A stretch of 64,000 nt of DNA from Myxococcus stipitatus (GTDB lineage: Bacteria; Myxococcota; Myxococcia; Myxococcales; Myxococcaceae), in the NCBI RefSeq assembly GCF_038561935.1, contig NZ_CP102770.1, positions 3,348,001 to 3,412,000 of the forward strand, read 5' to 3'. A program made the position numbers and the translations under genes. The notes below the pieces were generated by a model. It was given only the letters and a program-made list of their open reading frames with translations. It did no database searches and was not told where the DNA came from. Positions within the stretch are counted from its first letter, which is position 1, and each line of letters begins with the position of its first letter. Shown piece after piece: positions 38,682 to 64,000 of this stretch.

Positions 38682-39905
38682 TCAGGTGTCGTGTGCCCCA
38701 CCCACCGGCCTCAAGGAGGTGGGTGTCTCTCCGTGCTGCTGCGACGTGCGGGGTTCGAGTGTGGCCGGGGCGTCGACGCGCAGCGCGGAGCGGTCCAGGT
38801 CGCTGAGCCGGGGCCTGCCGAGCAGGGCGAGCGTGCGGTCGAGCTCGGAGGTGAGGAGGTCGAGTGCGAGCTCCACGCCCGCCTGGCCAGCCGCGGCCAG
38901 CCCGTAGAGGAAGGGGCGGCCCACCATGCAGGCGCGTGCGCCCATCGCGATGGCCTTGGCGATGTCGGAGCCTCGGCGGATGCCGCCATCGAGGATGACC
39001 TCCGCGCGTCCCTCCACCGCGTCGACGACTTCCGGGAGGAGGTCGATGGCGGCCGGGAGGAAGTCGAGCTGTCGGCCTCCGTGGTTCGAGACGATGAGGG
39101 CCTCGATTCCGAGGGACACCGCGCGCCGGGCGTCCTCCGGGTTCGTGATGCCCTTGATGACGAGGGGGCCGGGCCAGCGGGAGCGAAGCCACTCCACGTC
39201 CTTCCAGGTCACGGACGTGTCGAACTGGTGGTTGGTGAAGCGTGCGACGCCCACGGCATCGGTGCGGGTGAGCGCGGGGTGGCCGACGAAGTTACCGAAG
39301 GTGGCGCGAGGGCTGGAGGACATGCGGAGGACCCAGCCGAGGTGGCGCAGGACATCCAGCACGTTGGCGAAGTGGATGCGGGGAGGGACGGTGAAGCCGT
39401 TGCGCCGGTCCTGTTCGCGGTTGCCCATGACGGGCACGTCGACGGTGAGGCAGAGCGCGCGGTAGCCCGCGGCCTTGGCTCGCTCGAGGAGGGATTGGGT
39501 GACGCTGCGGTCCTTCCAGATGTAGAGCTGGAACCAGAGGGGCGTGGACGCGGCGGCGGCCACCTCCTCGATGGTGCCGATGGACATGGTGCTCAAGGTG
39601 AACACGGTGCCTCGGCTCGCCGCGGCCTTGGCGGCCAGTTCCTCGCCTCGGGGCGCGAGCAGTCCCGCGAGGCCCGTGGGCGCGAGGATGATGGGCGTCG
39701 CGAGAGGCTCACCCAGGAGCGTGGTGGAGTGGTCGATGGTGCTGACGTCGACGAGGGCGCGAGACCTGAAGAGGTAGCGGTCGAAGCTCCGACGGTTGGC
39801 GGTGACGGTGTAGCCGTCGTCGGAGAAGCCCTCGATGTAATCGAAGACGGTCCGGGGCAGCCTCCGCTGTGCTCGCTGACGCAAGTCCTCGATGCTGACA
39901 GTCAC
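38682..39905 (-). CDS. FMN-dependent alpha-hydroxy-acid oxidase/dehydrogenase (LldD-like)
   Basis: 407 aa from GTG 39905, chosen because GGAG lies seven bases upstream and the family sequence (VSIEDLRQRAQRRLPRTVFDYIEGFSDDGYT) starts here; a frame extension to 40292 overlaps the toxin gene and is rejected. Family signatures: PIILAPTGLAGLLAPRGEELAAKAAASRGTVFTLSTMS, LCLTVDVPVMGNREQDRRNGF, the active-site block VSNHGGRQLDFLPA and the FMN-phosphate site ILDGGIRRGSDIAKAIAMGARACMVGRPFLYGLA. It oxidises L-lactate or a similar 2-hydroxy acid. Probably a single-gene unit, as the cysH promoter candidate lies just beyond its 3' end. Confidence 0.92.
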   Translation of the reverse strand: MTVSIEDLRQRAQRRLPRTVFDYIEGFSDDGYTVTANRRSFDRYLFRSRALVDVSTIDHSTTLLGEPLATPIILAPTGLAGLLAPRGEELAAKAAASRGTVFTLSTMSIGTIEEVAAAASTPLWFQLYIWKDRSVTQSLLERAKAAGYRALCLTVDVPVMGNREQDRRNGFTVPPRIHFANVLDVLRHLGWVLRMSSSPRATFGNFVGHPALTRTDAVGVARFTNHQFDTSVTWKDVEWLRSRWPGPLVIKGITNPEDARRAVSLGIEALIVSNHGGRQLDFLPAAIDLLPEVVDAVEGRAEVILDGGIRRGSDIAKAIAMGARACMVGRPFLYGLAAAGQAGVELALDLLTSELDRTLALLGRPRLSDLDRSALRVDAPATLEPRTSQQHGETPTSLRPVGGAHDT

Positions 39906-39990
39906 GAGTGCTCCGTGGGGTGTGGGCCTCTGGCGAGGATAGCAGCACGGGGGCGGCTTGGTGGAGGATGCCGTCCCTTGGGGGGTAACC

Positions 39991-40677
39991 ATGCGACTGA
40001 TTGTGTTGTGGGCCGTGCTGCTGTGGGCAGGGTGTGCCACTACTGAGGAGGCTGGCGTTGCTGCTCGGTGGGAGGCAGGTAGTTCCGCGGAGGAGTGCGC
40101 TGCGGCTGATGAAGAAGCCTGTGTCTCGGTTGCGTGCGACGGCGATGGATGTGGCCTGTACCGCTGTGGAGACCTCGCTTCAGCACCCTTGGCATTTCGT
40201 GGAGCGATGGCGCCAACCGCAGGGTCGGCGCCCCATCGGTTCTGGGGTGCGCAACAACCGCTGCCTGGCCGGTCCCCGGTCTTCGTCATCAAGTGGGAGC
40301 GGCCGGAGGAACTGCCGAGCCAGAAGCGGCTCAGGACGCTCTACCGCGAATGGGAGAAGGCGCCGAAGGAGAAGCACCACATCTTTCCTCGCGCGCTGGA
40401 AGGTTACTTCGCGAGCCGAGGCATCAACATCCACGAATACGCCTTGGCCATTGATGTGAAGCGGCACAGGGAGATTCACGATGGCGTGAATGGAGGTCCG
40501 TGGAACGATGATTGGCGTGCCTTCATCCGCACGGCAGACCGGCCTGGGAAGCCCGCTCGGAAGTGGCAGCTCTTCGACCAGGCGGGCTACATGGTTCAGA
40601 AGTACCAGCTCGTTGGGATGCCGATGTCGTACTGGCAGCAGCTCTCGACGATGATGACCCCTGTGGAGGGACGGTGA
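39991..40677 (+). CDS. SitA-type polymorphic toxin lipoprotein (TIGR02269/DUF2380-like)
   Basis: 228 aa from ATG 39991, with GGGGGG upstream. The signal peptide MRLIVLWAVLLWAGC has a lipobox ending at Cys15, so this is a lipoprotein. A variable middle is followed by a histidine-rich C-terminal domain: EKHHIFPRALEGYFASRGINIHEYALAIDVKRHREIHDGVNGGPWNDDWRAF (His129, 130, 148, 159, 163). This HHIFP...GINIH...H..IH..GG.WN pattern is that of myxobacterial SitA-family toxins and suggests an HNH-like nuclease. SitA proteins are exchanged between kin cells by outer-membrane exchange and kill cells lacking the matching immunity protein. The cognate immunity gene overlaps its stop codon. Family assignment is from remembered motifs; nuclease activity is inference. 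Confidence 0.82.
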   Translation: MRLIVLWAVLLWAGCATTEEAGVAARWEAGSSAEECAAADEEACVSVACDGDGCGLYRCGDLASAPLAFRGAMAPTAGSAPHRFWGAQQPLPGRSPVFVIKWERPEELPSQKRLRTLYREWEKAPKEKHHIFPRALEGYFASRGINIHEYALAIDVKRHREIHDGVNGGPWNDDWRAFIRTADRPGKPARKWQLFDQAGYMVQKYQLVGMPMSYWQQLSTMMTPVEGR

Positions 40678-41417
40678 TGCGCTACTACCATCTGCAAGGA
40701 GCGACATCCGCGAAGTCGCGGTGGGAAGTCCGCGTCGACCGCGCGTGGAATCTGCCGGGTTCTATTTGCAGGACCTGCTGGGCCGAAGTGGCGCACATCT
40801 CGCTCGACTTCCCCAGCGTGGACCTTTTCGACTGGCCGCATGCCCATGAGTACGTCGAGGCTCGGCAAGAGCCCTGGGAGGAGTACGCACGCCTTCGTGA
40901 CCAACTGCGACCGCTGCTGCCTTCAGGCGTCGTGGTGGGGCCGGGGTCCGGATTCGGCCCGATGAATGGCTGGGTGAAGGGATCGCCACCACCGGTTGCA
41001 TTGCTTGATGGATGGACACTTCTCGCGACGGAGCATGGGCTCGAAGAGATGTCCATGGATGGACTGCGCGGAATCCATGCCGTGCGCACGCGGCTTCGTA
41101 GCGCCAACAGCGTGCCTACCCTCCATGAAGTGGAGCTGTTGCCCGCGGGGGAATTCGCCGAACCCGGCCGCCCCGTGCCAACCAAGCCCCCTTGTGGCGT
41201 CTGCGGCAATGTCGTGACGACGCTCGCTCCGCTTGAGTGGCGCCTCGATGCGGCTTCAATCCCCGAAGTGGATGCCTTTCGTTTTCAGCACTGGACGACA
41301 TGCGTGATTGTGAGCGAGCGCTTCCTCGATACCGTCCGAGGGCTCGGGTGTGAGGGAGAGTTCGAGCCTCGCCTGGTTGCGGGGCCCGCGGAGGAGCGGG
41401 CTCGAACGCCCGCATGA
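40677..41417 (+). CDS. SitI-type double-CxxC immunity protein
   Basis: 246 aa from ATG 40677, overlapping the toxin stop (TGATG). It has two cysteine pairs, Cys31/Cys34 (SICRTCWAEV) and Cys173/Cys176 (PPCGVCGNVV), the arrangement of the Myxococcus double-CxxCG paralogue family (TIGR02264) that encodes SitI immunity proteins. The first pair is CxxCW and not CxxCG. Trp-rich stretches (FDWPHAHEYVEARQEPWEEY, FRFQHWTTCVIVSERFLD) are also typical. No signal peptide, so it acts in the cytoplasm, where the delivered toxin would be neutralised. Being downstream and overlapping, it is always made with the toxin. Confidence 0.82.
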   Translation: MRYYHLQGATSAKSRWEVRVDRAWNLPGSICRTCWAEVAHISLDFPSVDLFDWPHAHEYVEARQEPWEEYARLRDQLRPLLPSGVVVGPGSGFGPMNGWVKGSPPPVALLDGWTLLATEHGLEEMSMDGLRGIHAVRTRLRSANSVPTLHEVELLPAGEFAEPGRPVPTKPPCGVCGNVVTTLAPLEWRLDAASIPEVDAFRFQHWTTCVIVSERFLDTVRGLGCEGEFEPRLVAGPAEERARTPA

Positions 41418-41510
41418 CACTCGCGCTCGCCAGAGAACCTCCAGCGAGAGATTGCAAGTGCCTTGGTCAACAGCGCGCGTCTCGGAATGCGAGCTGTTGA
41501 ACTTCAGTGC

Positions 41511-64000
<22,490 letters not shown>

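Overview
This is a high-GC window (most ORF-like stretches on the silent strands are GC artefacts) with a strongly myxobacterial flavour. The clearest markers are a SitA/SitI-type toxin lipoprotein and immunity pair, a family essentially known from Myxococcus and relatives, a Lys/Ala-rich histone-H1-like protein, a six-domain hybrid histidine kinase and a giant NRPS. I read it as a Myxococcus/Corallococcus/Pyxidicoccus-type chromosome; the species cannot be told from sequence alone.

Layout. 1-19.6 kb is mostly single genes: a truncated RIO kinase, a histone-H1-like/EF-hand fusion, a PAS-PAS-HK-REC-REC-Hpt kinase, two adjacent COG3541-type nucleotidyltransferases, an NlpC/P60-like protein, a four-domain RNA-repair polyprotein (MJ1316/DUF504 + EEP + 2H + poly(A)-polymerase-like), an Omp85 barrel, a SulP transporter, an MtfA-like peptidase, CoaA, a divergent GNAT/SIRT4-like sirtuin pair, and a divergent LysR/MFS pair.

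19.6-28.7 kb is one leftward operon of eight tightly spaced genes. It runs from an indigoidine-synthetase-type NRPS (A-Ox-T-TE with an extra N-terminal AspH-like domain) through a PptA-like tautomerase, a PsuG/IndA/OzmB-type C-glycosidase, a HAD phosphatase, two half-size YdcZ transporters and a DUF4243/questin-oxidase-like enzyme to a uracil phosphoribosyltransferase. This is the functional parts list of the minimycin/oxazinomycin C-nucleoside pathway plus its self-resistance. It is the best candidate here for an undescribed biosynthetic system.

29.1-38.7 kb holds an HD phosphohydrolase and a seven-gene leftward sulfate-assimilation/siroheme operon (cysH, siroheme dehydrogenase, SUMT, cysD, cysN with a dead APS-kinase tail, cysJ, cysI). 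Its leader carries a cysteine-codon-rich uORF, a competing hairpin set and a textbook intrinsic terminator, so I propose cysteine-dependent transcription attenuation. 38.7-41.4 kb has an FMN-dependent alpha-hydroxy-acid oxidase and the Sit-like toxin/immunity pair.

41.5-64 kb is the 3' part of one giant NRPS gene that runs off the right edge: seven modules and a terminal thioesterase. Two successive three-module blocks are tandem duplicates with a period near 9.56 kb. Active-site readings suggest ...Pro-X-Glu-Pro-X-Glu-X. No epimerase or methyltransferase domain is visible. The product is not recognised.
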